A DNA stretch of 64,000 bases, taken from the NCBI RefSeq assembly GCF_001010415.1, contig NZ_JPLE01000016.1:125734-189733 (forward strand). The letters run 5' to 3'. Below the pieces are notes generated by a model that did not search any database, had not been told where the DNA came from, and saw only the letters and a program-made list of their open reading frames with translations. This DNA is from Xanthomonas pisi DSM 18956. Lineage in GTDB: Bacteria > Pseudomonadota > Gammaproteobacteria > Xanthomonadales > Xanthomonadaceae. The position numbers were made by a program, and so were the translations under genes. Shown in pieces: positions 26,267-35,410 of this stretch. The stretch's first letter is position 1; the number at the start of each line of letters is the position of its first letter.

Positions 26267-27553
26267 TCAGTCGCCGGACGCGGCCTTAGCCGGAGCCGGT
26301 TGCGCCTGGTAGATCAGATACGGCTCGGATTTGTGCTCGATGACCGACTCGTCCACCACCACCTTGCTGACATTTTCCTGCGAGGGCAGCTCGTACATCG
26401 TGTCCAGCAGCACCGATTCGACGATGGTGCGCAGACCGCGCGCGCCGGTCTTGCGCTTGAGTGCCTTCTTGGCAATCGCGGACAGAGCGTCCGGGCGGAA
26501 CTCCAGTTCCACGCCTTCCATATCGAACAGCTTCTTGAACTGCTTGGTGATGGCGTTCTTGGGCTCGGTCAGGATCTTGATCAGCGCCGGCTCGTCCAGC
26601 TCTTCCAGCGTTGCGACCACCGGCAGGCGGCCGACGAACTCGGGGATCAGGCCGAACTTGATCAGATCTTCCGGCTCGACCTCGGCCAGGATCTTGCCGA
26701 CTTCCTGCTTGCGCTCGCTGCTCTTGACCTTGGCACCGAAGCCGATGCCGCCGGCATCGTTGGAACGCGCCTGGATCACCTTGTCCAGACCAGCGAAGGC
26801 GCCGCCGCAGATGAACAGGATGTTCTTGGTGTCCACCTGCAGGAATTCCTGCTGCGGATGCTTGCGCCCGCCCTGCGGCGGCACCGAGGCGACCGTACCT
26901 TCGATCAGCTTCAGCAACGCCTGCTGCACGCCTTCGCCGGACACGTCGCGGGTGATCGACGGGTTCTCGCTCTTGCGCGAGATCTTGTCGATTTCATCGA
27001 TATAGACGATGCCCTGCTGCGCCTTCTCGACGTCGTAGTCGCACTTCTGCAGCAGCTTCTGGATGATATTTTCCACGTCCTCGCCGACATAGCCGGCTTC
27101 GGTCAGCGTGGTGGCATCGGCGATCGTGAACGGCACATTGAGCAGGCGCGCCAGCGTTTCGGCCAGCAGCGTCTTGCCCGAACCGGTCGGACCGACCAGC
27201 AGGATGTTGGATTTGGCGAGCTCGACGTCGTCGTTCTTGCTGCGGCTTTCGATCCGCTTGTAGTGGTTGTACACCGCCACTGCAAGCGTGCGCTTTGCAC
27301 GCAACTGCCCGATCACGTACTGATCCAGCACTTCGAGGATCTCGCGCGGCTTGGGCAGGCTGGAACGGGCCGACTGCGCCTTCTCTTCGAGCTCTTCGCG
27401 AATGATGTCGTTGCACAGCTCAACGCACTCATCGCAGATGAATACGCTGGGACCGGCAATCAGCTTGCGGACTTCATGCTGACTCTTACCGCAGAACGAG
27501 CAGTAGAGAATCTTGTTGCTGTCGCCGGAACGACCTTGGCGGTCTTCGCTCAT
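26267..27553 (-). CDS. clpX: ClpX ATPase subunit of ClpXP
   Basis: A 428-residue unfoldase. The N-terminal zinc-binding domain has Cys18, Cys21, Cys40 and Cys43. Walker A is GPTGSGKT at 121-128, Walker B is VYIDEIDK, the GYVG pore loop lies just after Walker A, and an IGF-type ClpP-binding loop segment is present in the large domain. It unfolds substrates for ClpP. The gene is 125 bp downstream of clpP and upstream of lon. Confidence 0.98.
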   Translation of the reverse strand: MSEDRQGRSGDSNKILYCSFCGKSQHEVRKLIAGPSVFICDECVELCNDIIREELEEKAQSARSSLPKPREILEVLDQYVIGQLRAKRTLAVAVYNHYKRIESRSKNDDVELAKSNILLVGPTGSGKTLLAETLARLLNVPFTIADATTLTEAGYVGEDVENIIQKLLQKCDYDVEKAQQGIVYIDEIDKISRKSENPSITRDVSGEGVQQALLKLIEGTVASVPPQGGRKHPQQEFLQVDTKNILFICGGAFAGLDKVIQARSNDAGGIGFGAKVKSSERKQEVGKILAEVEPEDLIKFGLIPEFVGRLPVVATLEELDEPALIKILTEPKNAITKQFKKLFDMEGVELEFRPDALSAIAKKALKRKTGARGLRTIVESVLLDTMYELPSQENVSKVVVDESVIEHKSEPYLIYQAQPAPAKAASGD

Positions 27554-27678
27554 GCTTCTGTTACCCAGTTACCCCACCCGATGCACGGGGGTTCGATTTC
27601 GAGAATAGCACAGGGTCGGGAGGACGTTTGCCCAGCCCGACCCTGCCGGTTTTTCCTGCAATTTCAGCGATCTGGCGA

Positions 27679-28305
27679 TCAAGACGGCTGGATCGACTCT
27701 TCCGGACGACGTTCCAGCACCTGATCCACCAGGCCATAGGCCTGTGCATCGACCGCGCTCTTGAAGTTGTCGCGCTCGGTGTCGCGCGCGATGGTCTCCA
27801 GCGACTGGCCGGTGTGCTTGGCGAGGATCTCGTTCAAGCGCGAACGCAGGGTCAGGATCTCGCGGGCGTGGATGTCGATATCGGTCGCCTGGCCCTGGAA
27901 GCCGCCCAGTGGTTGATGGATCATCACGCGCGAATTCGGCAGCGCGTACCGCTTGCCCGCCGCACCCGAGGCCAGCAGCAGGGCGCCCATCGAGGCGGCC
28001 TGGCCGACGCAGATCGTGCTCACGTCAGGCTTGATGTACTGCATGGTGTCGTAGATCGCCATGCCGGCCGTGACCACGCCGCCGGGCGAGTTGATGTAGA
28101 TGCTGATGTCCTTTTCCGGGTTGTCTGCTTCCAGGAACAGCAACTGGGCCACGATGACGTTGGCCATATGGTCGTCGATCGGACCGACCAGGAAGATCAG
28201 ACGCTCCTTCAGCAGACGCGAGTAGATGTCGTACGCACGCTCGCCACGGCTGGTCTGCTCGACCACCATGGGCACCAGGTTCAGGGCTTTGGTCACAATG
28301 CTCAT
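27679..28305 (-). CDS. clpP: ClpP protease subunit of ClpXP
   Basis: A 208-residue ClpP of normal length. The catalytic triad is Ser105 (GQAASMGA), His130 ([10 protein letters not shown]) and Asp179 (TERDNF). It forms the proteolytic barrel used by ClpX. It lies 95 bp downstream of tig; the gap contains a perfect 9-bp hairpin (28321-28342). Confidence 0.98.
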
Positions 28306-28320
28306 CAGTCTTCCCGTTGT

Positions 28321-28342
28321 GGCAGCGGCCTGTGCCGCTGCC
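28321..28342 (-). other. Hairpin in the tig-clpP gap
   Basis: GGCAGCGGC (28321-28329) pairs with GCCGCTGCC (28334-28342) over a 4-nt loop. No T run follows on the - strand (ACAACGGGAAGAC, the clpP leader), so it is more likely an attenuating or stabilising element than a terminator. Confidence 0.6.
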
Positions 28343-28400
28343 CGTGTTCGACATCCGCGCCCTCGATCCTGCAGGGCGCAGTCCTTCTCTTGCTACCGCA

Positions 28401-29693
28401 TCAGACGCGAATGGCGTCCTGGAACGACAGCGGCTGCTCGGTGTGCTGGGCGCGCTCGGCGATCCAGTCGATCACCTGCTCTTCCATCACACGGCTCTGC
28501 AGCCCATTCATCAGTTGGGGGTCGTTGCGGTACATCTCAATGACCTGTTCCGGCTCTTCGTAGGTCGAGGCGATCAGACGCAGCGTTTCGCTGACGCGCT
28601 TGGATTCCAGGCGCAGCTCGTTGCGACGGGCCACTTCACCGACCAGCAGACCGACCAGCACGCGCTTGGCGGCGGCATCCATGAAGCCCTGGTAGGCATC
28701 GTCCGGCACCTGGCCCGGATCGCGGCCGCTGCGACGCACCTGCTCGACCTGCTGGGCCAGCATGGAACGGGCCTCGTTCTCGACCAGACGCGGCGGCATT
28801 TCGACGTGCGCGTAGGCGGCGATCAGCTGCTCGCCCACTTCGCGACGCAGACGGTTCATCAGCGCGCCCTTGAGCTCGCGCTCCAGGTTGGTGCGGATGT
28901 CGGCGCGGAACTGCTCGGCATCGCCACTCTTGACACCGAAGCTCTTGATGAACTCCTTGTCCACCACCGGCAGCACCGGCTCGGACACTTCAACCGCCTT
29001 GACGTGCACCTGCACGGTCTTGCCGGCCAGCTGCGGAACGCGCCATTCGGCCGGGAAATCGACGGTCAGGGTCTTGTCTTCGCCCTTGGTCAGGCCTTCC
29101 AGGCCTTTTTCGATCTGGTCGAACATCACACCCGAGCCCAGCACGCTACTGCCGGTCTCCACGCCTTCGGCGGGCAGACGCTCGTCGCCGGCCTGCGACC
29201 AGGTCTCCAGCGCCACCAGGTCTCCGACCTGCGCGCCGCGCTCGACCGGGTTCCAGGTACGGCGCTGCAGGCGCAGGTTTTCGATCATCTGGTCGATGTC
29301 GGCATCGGTCACTTCGGCGGTGTGACGCACCACCGACAGCTTGGCGACATCGATATCGCCGAAGTCCGGCACCACTTCGAAGGTGGCGACGAAGTCGAAG
29401 TCGCTTTCGCCCTGGTCGATGCGCGGGTTGCCGGCCAGACGCAGCGAGTGCTCGCGCACGGCCGAATCGAAGGTTTCGCGCAACAGACCTTCCATCGCCT
29501 CGGCACGCACCTGCTGACCGAAGCGCTGCTCGATGACCTTGGTCGGCACCTTGCCGGGACGGAAGCCCTTGATGCGCGTGGTCCGCGCCAGCTCGCGCAG
29601 GCGACCGCCGACGTGGGTCTCCAGACGCTCCTGCGGCAGGGTGAAGGTCAGGCGGCGTTCCAGATTGCCGGTGGATTCGATCGATGCTTGCAT
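28401..29693 (-). CDS. tig: Trigger factor
   Basis: A 430-residue trigger factor. The N-terminal ribosome-binding domain carries the GFRPGKVP signature near residues 43-50, followed by an FKBP-type peptidyl-prolyl isomerase domain (about 150-245) and the C-terminal chaperone arms. The ATG at 29693 gives the normal start ([17 protein letters not shown]); the longer open frame reads into the gap near tRNA-Leu. It binds nascent chains at the ribosome exit. The order tig-clpP-clpX-lon-hupB-ppiD is a conserved quality-control block. Confidence 0.97.
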   Translation of the reverse strand: MQASIESTGNLERRLTFTLPQERLETHVGGRLRELARTTRIKGFRPGKVPTKVIEQRFGQQVRAEAMEGLLRETFDSAVREHSLRLAGNPRIDQGESDFDFVATFEVVPDFGDIDVAKLSVVRHTAEVTDADIDQMIENLRLQRRTWNPVERGAQVGDLVALETWSQAGDERLPAEGVETGSSVLGSGVMFDQIEKGLEGLTKGEDKTLTVDFPAEWRVPQLAGKTVQVHVKAVEVSEPVLPVVDKEFIKSFGVKSGDAEQFRADIRTNLERELKGALMNRLRREVGEQLIAAYAHVEMPPRLVENEARSMLAQQVEQVRRSGRDPGQVPDDAYQGFMDAAAKRVLVGLLVGEVARRNELRLESKRVSETLRLIASTYEEPEQVIEMYRNDPQLMNGLQSRVMEEQVIDWIAERAQHTEQPLSFQDAIRV

Positions 29694-29891
29694 GTTGACT
29701 CCTGCCACCGACTGCACAAGCGTCGGCACGAGATGGAAGATGCGGGTTGACGGATGGCGAGAAAGCCGCCGAGCCTTGTAGTTTCGCCGATAACGGCGGC
29801 GGCTACCAGCGGGACGCGCGCAATGGCGCCTGCAGCGTGAAGCCGGTTTGCGGGAGCTGCAGCGGCCGGAGCACTCACGGCCGCACTGCAT

Positions 29892-29976
<85 letters not shown>

Positions 29977-30079
29977 GATGCTGCAGGTGCCCGCGCATTG
30001 TTGCAGGGATGCCGGCAAAGAAAAAGCGTTGCGAACGGGCCGGCACGGCGGTGCGACTGGTCTGGAGCGGGCAGGCACG

Positions 30080-30090
30080 CCCCCCCCCCC
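30080..30090 (+). repeat. Homopolymer of 11 C
   Basis: A run of 11 cytosines, 82 bp upstream of the histidine kinase GTG start. Such tracts are prone to slipped-strand change. It could also be an assembly artefact in length. Confidence 0.85.
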
Positions 30091-30172
30091 TGTCTGGAGA
30101 CCAGCGCGAACCGGACTCGACTGAACGGTTTACGCTGTCAGCCTGATCCCAGCCCAAACCCGGTAATGCTGC

Positions 30173-31510
30173 GTGCGCATGACTGCGTCAATATTTGCGA
30201 AAATTCCGTTAAACCAACGCCCCAGAGAGCATGCCGTCGCAATGAGAGACCGATACCGTCAGATCGTGGCACTGTCGCGAGACTGCATCAAAGAGATCGA
30301 CCTCGACGGGCGGATCACGGCGGTCAATGCCAACGGACTGACCGCCTTGGCCGCCAGTGGTCCGGAGCAGATGCTCTCTCGCCCCTGGCGGGAGTTCTGG
30401 CCGGCCGAGGCCGTCGCGTTGGTCGATGCGGCACTGGCGGCATCGCTGGCGGGCTCGGTCCATGAGTTCGAGGCCAGCTGCGTCAACTTCGTTGGCGTGC
30501 GCCAGACCTGGCAGGTGGTCACCAGCCCGTTGTTCGACGAGGCCGGCCACGTCGAGGCGATCCTGGCGGTCAGCAAGAACATCTCCGACCGCCGTGCGCT
30601 GGAAGCGGCGTTCCACACGCTGGATCGCACCTTGAAGGCCGAGCGCGAATTCTCCATGGGCGCGTTGCTGCTGGCGCGCACCCGCGCCGACTCGCTGTCG
30701 ACCGAGTTGCACAGCCTGCGCGATCTGCGCGAACGCATCGAAGACGATCTGGACATTGCGCGTGCCGCACAAGGCGCTGCCGAAAAGATCTCCGAGCAGG
30801 CGCAAAAGGGCGAGGCGGTCGGGCAACTGCTGGCCGGCGTCGTGCACGATCTGAACAATGTGCTGCAGGCCGCCACTTCGGCGATCGACCTGGTGGTCCA
30901 ACGCGGGAAGATCGACGCACAGGACGGCAAACTGCTCGGCGTGGCCGATGCCGCGCTTCAACATGGTTCGGTCATGGCACAGCGGCTGGTCGGGTTTTCG
31001 CGCCAGTACCCGTACAGCCCCGAGGCCGTTGATCTTGCAGCATTGGCCGACCAGCTCAACCCGTTGCTGCAACAGGTCGTCGGCGCAGACCTGCGCCTGC
31101 ACGTAAACACCGCTGCGGGCGGATGCTGCGCCATGGTCGACCGGCATACGCTGGAACGCGCGATCTTGAACCTGGTCATCAATGCGCGCGACGCCTGCGC
31201 AAGCGGCGGCGTCATCCATGTGGAGACCGGCCAAACGCACGTTGCCAACGCCGACGCGACCTTGACCAAACCCGCCGGCGACTTCGCCACCATCGCGGTC
31301 GTCGACGACGGGCACGGCATGGATCGCCATGTGCAGTCGCGGTTGTTCGAGGCGTACTTCACCACCAAGAGCGCAGACAAGGGAGCCGGCCTGGGCCTGG
31401 CGCAGGTGTATAGCGCGGTGCGCCAGGCAGGCGGCTTTATCGACGTGACATCGGCACCGGGCAACGGCGCGCGCTTCGTGCTTGCGTTTCCGCGCGTGCA
31501 GCAGGCCTAA
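30173..31510 (+). CDS. PAS-domain sensor histidine kinase
   Basis: A 445-residue soluble kinase with no membrane segment. The N-terminal PAS domain is about residues 20-135 (IVALSRDCIKEIDLDGRI..., WQVVTSPLFDEAG), then a coiled-coil-like linker 140-215. The H-box is His225 in VVHDLNNVLQ (the HDLNN form), and the ATPase domain has NLVINARDA, DDGHGMD and GAGLGLAQV boxes. Starts are possible at GTG 30173, ATG 30179 and ATG 30242; no ribosome-binding site decides. No response regulator is adjacent, so it is an orphan; its signal is unknown. Confidence 0.9.
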   Translation: MRMTASIFAKIPLNQRPREHAVAMRDRYRQIVALSRDCIKEIDLDGRITAVNANGLTALAASGPEQMLSRPWREFWPAEAVALVDAALAASLAGSVHEFEASCVNFVGVRQTWQVVTSPLFDEAGHVEAILAVSKNISDRRALEAAFHTLDRTLKAEREFSMGALLLARTRADSLSTELHSLRDLRERIEDDLDIARAAQGAAEKISEQAQKGEAVGQLLAGVVHDLNNVLQAATSAIDLVVQRGKIDAQDGKLLGVADAALQHGSVMAQRLVGFSRQYPYSPEAVDLAALADQLNPLLQQVVGADLRLHVNTAAGGCCAMVDRHTLERAILNLVINARDACASGGVIHVETGQTHVANADATLTKPAGDFATIAVVDDGHGMDRHVQSRLFEAYFTTKSADKGAGLGLAQVYSAVRQAGGFIDVTSAPGNGARFVLAFPRVQQA

Positions 31511-31993
31511 CACTCGGTCGGCCACGGCAGAAGTGCACGGCTGCGTGTGCGCGCAGTGCAGGTAGCGATGCGGGTTGGTCGCTGTGGCGATTGCGTGCAG
31601 CGCTGCGATTGTGCAGTTCCTTCGCCCCTGCCTGCAGTGATCGGCGACGCCCTTGACTTGGAGCAACGAACAAAACGACGGCGCCTCTCGCCAGGCGGCG
31701 CGGCCGGCGCTCGGTGCGGCATATACCACGCGTGCACTGCGGTTCCTCCGCGCCGCCCACGCCCACCTGACGACTGCTCGCTGCGTTTTGTTAGCCGCTC
31801 TTGATCGCGGCTAGGATCGGTTTCGACCCTCCGAGGCGCCGCCCTATGACACCCTGCTGACCGAGTGATGCATCAGCATCCACTCAGCATTCGATGTTTC
31901 TTGCGTGATGCTCATGCAGGTGATTCCAGCAGGATACGTCGCGCCTGCGCTTGGGCATGCACCGTCGGCGACCTGCAGCGCGACGACTTGAAG
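31511..31993. other. Gene-free stretch after the histidine kinase
   Basis: About 480 bp with no supportable gene or RNA. No T-run terminator is evident after the kinase. Base composition falls slightly towards the next block. Confidence 0.5.
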
Positions 31994-32380
31994 TTACTTG
32001 CAGGGGACCTTGGACGGCATGCACTTCGCTGCAAACATCATGTCTTCGTAAATCCCCTGTGTCAGATACCTGAAACGCAGTGAGGCGATAAAGCGCGTCA
32101 CACCGCGTGCGTTCGCGCCGGGAGTGCGGGCTTCGTTGTTGAGAGATCCTGACCTGTCCCACAAGCACACCATCTGGCGCTCTTCACTGGCAATCGCACT
32201 GTCGGCATACGCATGCCACCTTCTGAAAGCCCGCTCGCCGATACGCCCCTGGCTGCACGTCGCCAGCAAATGGAAGACTTGCAGCACCAGCGGCGAGGGA
32301 CTACCTGAGGCGTGAAGCTTCCAATTCCTGCTCACCCCACGCAACCCGCACTTGTCGGGTAAACACAGATGAGACACCAC
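31994..32380 (-). CDS. Possible small protein, unknown
   Basis: A 128-codon frame starting inside the lipase 5' end (overlap of 12 bp) and running away from it. The protein is mixed in charge, with several Cys and Trp and no membrane helix; the C-terminal part (TRFIASLRFRYLTQGIYED) is protein-like. Third-position GC is lower than in neighbours. I recognise no family. It may be a lineage-specific gene or a non-coding open frame. Confidence 0.33.
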   Translation of the reverse strand: MVSHLCLPDKCGLRGVSRNWKLHASGSPSPLVLQVFHLLATCSQGRIGERAFRRWHAYADSAIASEERQMVCLWDRSGSLNNEARTPGANARGVTRFIASLRFRYLTQGIYEDMMFAAKCMPSKVPCK

Positions 32381-33646
32381 ACCATGGTCCAGCTACGGAA
32401 TCGCAACGCGTCACGCCTGTTCACAGCCATTGGGACGGCGCTGGCTTTTCTGCCGATTATCGCAATGGCATCGCCCGCGCGCGGCACGCTGCTCAACAGC
32501 AATTTCCTGACCAGCTATACCAGCTCGGCACTTGGCGCACTGCTGCCTGGCGAGAAGGCCGGCGACTTGCCGACATGCGATGTCCGCTTGGCGGAATTCA
32601 CCTATGCCACAGTCGGTGTACAGGGCGAGCCGACCACCGCATCGGGCGTTCTGCTGGTGCCGGGTGGCACACGCTGTAAAGGCCCCTACCCGTTGCTGAG
32701 CTGGAACCAGGGCACCCAACCGAAACGGACCGCGGAACAGGCCAAGGACATCCGCGATGCGAAGGGCGACGACCCACTGGTCACTCGACTGGCAGGCAAG
32801 GGCTATGTGGTGGTGAGCACCGATTACCTGGGTTTGGGCAAGTCGCAGTATTCGTTCCATCCTTATCTGCATGCGGCCACCGAGGCCAGTGCGAGCATCG
32901 ATGCGATGCGCGCCGCGCGCCAGGTTCTGGCGCGTTTGAACACGCCCCTGTCGGGCAAGGTCATGCTGTCGGGATACTCGCAAGGCGGGCATGCGGCGAT
33001 GGCGACCCAGCGCGAGATCGAGGCGCACGATGCCAAGGAGTTCGACCTGGTTGCCAGCGCGCCGATCTCCGGGCCATATGCATTGAGCCAGACCTTCCTG
33101 GACAGCTGGAGCGGAACCAATGCGGTTGGCGAAAGCACATTCGGCCTGGTGCTGGCGACGTACGCGCTGGTCGGCATGCAGCATGCCTATCACAACATCT
33201 ATCTCGCCCCGTCGCAGGTCTTCCAGGACCCGTGGGCGGGCAAGGTCGAGGGCTACTTTCCGGGCACGCACGACCTGACCGATCTTGCGATCGGTGACGC
33301 ACTGCCGGGTATCGACAAGATCGGCAGCTATTTCCAGCCCAGCTTTTACAGGGACGTCCCGCGCAATCCAAACAACCCGTTCCGCAAGGACTTGGCGCGC
33401 AACGATCTGCTGGACTGGGCGCCGCGCACGCGCACGCTGCTGTGCGGATCCTCCAATGACGCCACCGTGCCACTGAAGAACGCCGCCACCGCCATCGACA
33501 GCTTCAAGCGGCACGGCAGCACGCAGGTCACGGTACTGGATCTGGGAAGCGGCAACCGCGACGACAACAGCGCCCTGGAGCACCTGCTCACCAAGGAGAG
33601 CTGCATGATTGCCGTGCGCCAGCAGTTGCTGGACACGCAACGCTAA
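32369..33646 (+). CDS. Secreted alpha/beta-hydrolase lipase (LipA/LesA-like)
   Basis: A 425-residue exported protein. The signal peptide is about residues 15-38 (ending in AMASPA), with a possible internal ATG at codon 6. The nucleophile elbow GYSQG gives Ser204. Asp364 (SSNDATVP) and His405 (LEHLL) complete a likely triad. This is the secretory-lipase family of which LipA of Xanthomonas oryzae and LesA of Xylella are type II-secreted virulence factors, so the product is probably an extracellular lipase/esterase. No adjacent operon partner is visible. Confidence 0.85.
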   Translation: MRHHTMVQLRNRNASRLFTAIGTALAFLPIIAMASPARGTLLNSNFLTSYTSSALGALLPGEKAGDLPTCDVRLAEFTYATVGVQGEPTTASGVLLVPGGTRCKGPYPLLSWNQGTQPKRTAEQAKDIRDAKGDDPLVTRLAGKGYVVVSTDYLGLGKSQYSFHPYLHAATEASASIDAMRAARQVLARLNTPLSGKVMLSGYSQGGHAAMATQREIEAHDAKEFDLVASAPISGPYALSQTFLDSWSGTNAVGESTFGLVLATYALVGMQHAYHNIYLAPSQVFQDPWAGKVEGYFPGTHDLTDLAIGDALPGIDKIGSYFQPSFYRDVPRNPNNPFRKDLARNDLLDWAPRTRTLLCGSSNDATVPLKNAATAIDSFKRHGSTQVTVLDLGSGNRDDNSALEHLLTKESCMIAVRQQLLDTQR

Positions 33647-33781
33647 AGACGCGCGCACGGCGCATCGTCGCGATGCGAGATGAGGACACTGCCGGCGGTG
33701 TGCAGCGCACTGCCGCCGCCAGGCAGCCATCCGGTCACACCCAAATGACCAGGCCGAGCGGATCGATTCGCGCGTCGAAGT

Positions 33782-33869
33782 GTCGACGTGGACGCCAGGC
33801 GCTGCATTTGCTGCGTCGATGGCTGCGCACCGATGCAGCAAATGCAGCGCGCCTGGACCAGATGTCGAC
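33782..33869. repeat. Large interrupted palindrome
   Basis: The outer arms GTCGAC (33782-33787 and 33864-33869) frame inner arms: CCAGGCGCTGCATTTGCTGC (33795-33814) and its complement at 33835-33856, which has a 2-nt insertion. The loop is about 20 nt. It lies between the lipase stop and the tRNA-Lys terminator. Confidence 0.8.
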
Positions 33870-33880
33870 GCAAAGAAAAA

Positions 33881-33908
33881 CAGCCACTCAACTTTCGCTG
33901 AGTGGCTG
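33881..33908 (-). terminator. Terminator of the Pro-Arg-His-Lys tRNA operon
   Basis: A perfect 10-bp stem (CAGCCACTCA 33881-33890 with TGAGTGGCTG 33899-33908) followed on the - strand by TTTTTCTTTGCG. Confidence 0.92.
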
Positions 33909-33914
33909 CCTGTC

Positions 33915-33990
33915 TGGTGGGCCGTCAAGGATTCGAACCTTGGACCTATTGATTAAGAGTCAACTGCTCTACCAACTGAGCTAACGGCCC
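33915..33990 (-). tRNA. tRNA-Lys(CTT)
   Basis: Acceptor GGGCCGT paired with ACGGCCC; the anticodon arm TTGA-CTCTTAA-TCAA reads CTT; the T arm is CAAGG-TTCGAAT-CCTTG; CCA is encoded. Last tRNA before the operon terminator. Confidence 0.97.
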
Positions 33991-34074
33991 TGAAACTGAG
34001 TCGCGCATCTTATGCGCTTTTTTGCTTCGTTGCAACACCCCGCGATGCATCGGGTCAAACTTTCCTGCTATCAG

Positions 34075-34151
34075 TGGGGTGGCTGAGGGGACTCGAACCC
34101 CCGACATCTGGAATCACAATCCAGTACTCTAACCAGCTGAGCTACAGCCAC
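34075..34151 (-). tRNA. tRNA-His(GTG)
   Basis: Acceptor GTGGCTG paired with CAGCCAC; the anticodon loop reads GTG; the base before the 5' end encodes the extra G-1; CCA is encoded. Confidence 0.97.
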
Positions 34152-34183
34152 CACTGAAAACCTGCTTCCTACCGTACCGCCGA

Positions 34184-34260
34184 TGGCGCGCCCGACAGGA
34201 CTCGAACCTGTAACCGCCGGCTTAGAAGGCCGGTGCTCTATCCGGTTGAGCTACGGGCGC
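34184..34260 (-). tRNA. tRNA-Arg(TCT)
   Basis: Acceptor GCGCCCG paired with CGGGCGC; the anticodon loop CTTCTAA reads TCT; the T arm is ACAGG-TTCGAGT-CCTGT; CCA is encoded. Confidence 0.97.
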
Positions 34261-34302
34261 CCGGACCGAACTTCGCATTCCCACGCCGTCAAGAGCTCGG
34301 AA

Positions 34303-34379
34303 TGGTCGGGGTAGAGGGATTCGAACCCCCGACATCCTGCTCCCAAAGCAGGCGCGCTACCAGACTGCGCTATACCCCG
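34303..34379 (-). tRNA. tRNA-Pro(TGG)
   Basis: Acceptor CGGGGTA paired with TACCCCG; the anticodon arm CTGC-TTTGGGA-GCAG reads TGG; CCA is encoded. First gene of the four-tRNA operon. Confidence 0.97.
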
Positions 34380-34530
34380 GCGGGACCCTTCCATCCCGAA
34401 GGCTGGAAAGGTCGGCTATTTTGGGAACGATTGGCCTCGCTGTCAATCGTTTCCGTGTAAATCGGGCGATCCGGTATCCTCACTGCAACGCTCGCCTGCA
34501 AGGCGAGCACCACTTTCATGGAGAACATGT

Positions 34531-35292
34531 ATGCGTAGCGGTAACCCGGCCCTTCGGGAATCCACGTTCCTCGACCTCGGCTCCGGCTCGGTGGTCACCC
34601 GCGACGGTCAGGCGATGACCCTCAACGGCACCGTCAACAAGACCGGCCTGCTGTTGCTGATGGCAGTGCTCACCGCCGCTTTCGCCTGGTCGCAATCGAT
34701 CGGCGCCGACGGCATTCCATTGCCGGTAGCTCGCCTGTACATGATCGCAGGCGCGATCGGCGGGTTGGTGTTTGCATTGGCGACCAGCTTCAAGCCGACC
34801 TGGGCACCGGTCACCGCACCGCTGTACGCGCTGGTGGAAGGCTTCTTCCTGGGGTCGATCTCGGCGGTGTACGAGGCCCGCTTCAACGGCATCGTGTTCC
34901 AGGCGGTGCTGCTGACCTTCGGCACGATGTTTGCGCTGCTGTTCGCGTATCGCAGCGGCATGATCAAGGCCACCGAGAACTTCAAGCTCGGCGTGGTCGC
35001 GGCCACCGGTGGCATCGCACTGGTGTATCTGGCGACCATCGTGCTGGGCTTTTTCGGCGTGCGCATCCCCTTCATCCACGACTCGGGCCTGATCGGCATC
35101 GGCTTCAGCCTGTTCGTGGTGGTGGTGGCGGCGTTGAATCTGGTGCTGGACTTCGACTTCATCGAAAGCGGCGTCGAGCACGGCGCGCCCAAGCACATGG
35201 AGTGGTACGGCGCGTTCGGCCTGATGGTGACGCTGGTGTGGCTGTACATCGAGTTTTTGCGCTTGCTGTCGAAGCTGCAGTCGCGCAATTAA
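34531..35292 (+). CDS. Bax inhibitor-1 / YccA family membrane protein
   Basis: A 253-residue protein with seven hydrophobic helices after a soluble N-terminus of about 30 residues. Family features are the early GTVNKTGLLLLMAV segment and the conserved acidic C-terminal helix region (VLDFDFIESGVEHGAP, near 205-220). YccA/BI-1 proteins are inner-membrane proteins; YccA modulates FtsH and the family includes Ca2+ channels. The gene stands alone, upstream of a bidirectional terminator. Confidence 0.93.
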   Translation: MRSGNPALRESTFLDLGSGSVVTRDGQAMTLNGTVNKTGLLLLMAVLTAAFAWSQSIGADGIPLPVARLYMIAGAIGGLVFALATSFKPTWAPVTAPLYALVEGFFLGSISAVYEARFNGIVFQAVLLTFGTMFALLFAYRSGMIKATENFKLGVVAATGGIALVYLATIVLGFFGVRIPFIHDSGLIGIGFSLFVVVVAALNLVLDFDFIESGVEHGAPKHMEWYGAFGLMVTLVWLYIEFLRLLSKLQSRN

Positions 35293-35320
35293 GGGAATTG
35301 GGAATCGGGATTGGGGAATC
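35293..35320. repeat. GGGATT-type repeat, single arm
   Basis: GGGAATTGGGAATCGGGATTGGGGAATC directly after the Bax-inhibitor stop. It is one arm of the motif seen as inverted pairs at 4914-5006 and 5613-5699; no partner arm is near. Confidence 0.75.
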
Positions 35321-35360
35321 GCAGAAGCGGCGCCCTCAATCATTCGGATTTCGAGCAGAA

Positions 35361-35384
35361 GAAAGGGCGCCTGGGCGCCCTTTC
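35361..35384. terminator. Bidirectional terminator between convergent genes
   Basis: GAAAGGGCGCC (35361-35371) pairs with GGCGCCCTTTC (35374-35384). T-rich runs lie on both sides (TTTTTG on +, TTTCTTCTGC on -), serving both the Bax-inhibitor and isocitrate dehydrogenase genes. Confidence 0.9.
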
Positions 35385-35410
35385 TTTTTGTTGTGCTGTC
35401 GCCGTGTCGC

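Noticed and set aside
24078..26312. 744-codon open frame antisense to lon
   Set aside because: It is a long shadow in GC-rich DNA: lon is certain and the antisense product has no family features.
33915..34379. Genomic island or prophage attachment at the tRNA cluster
   Set aside because: No integrase, direct repeat of a tRNA 3' end or foreign-looking genes flank the tRNAs.
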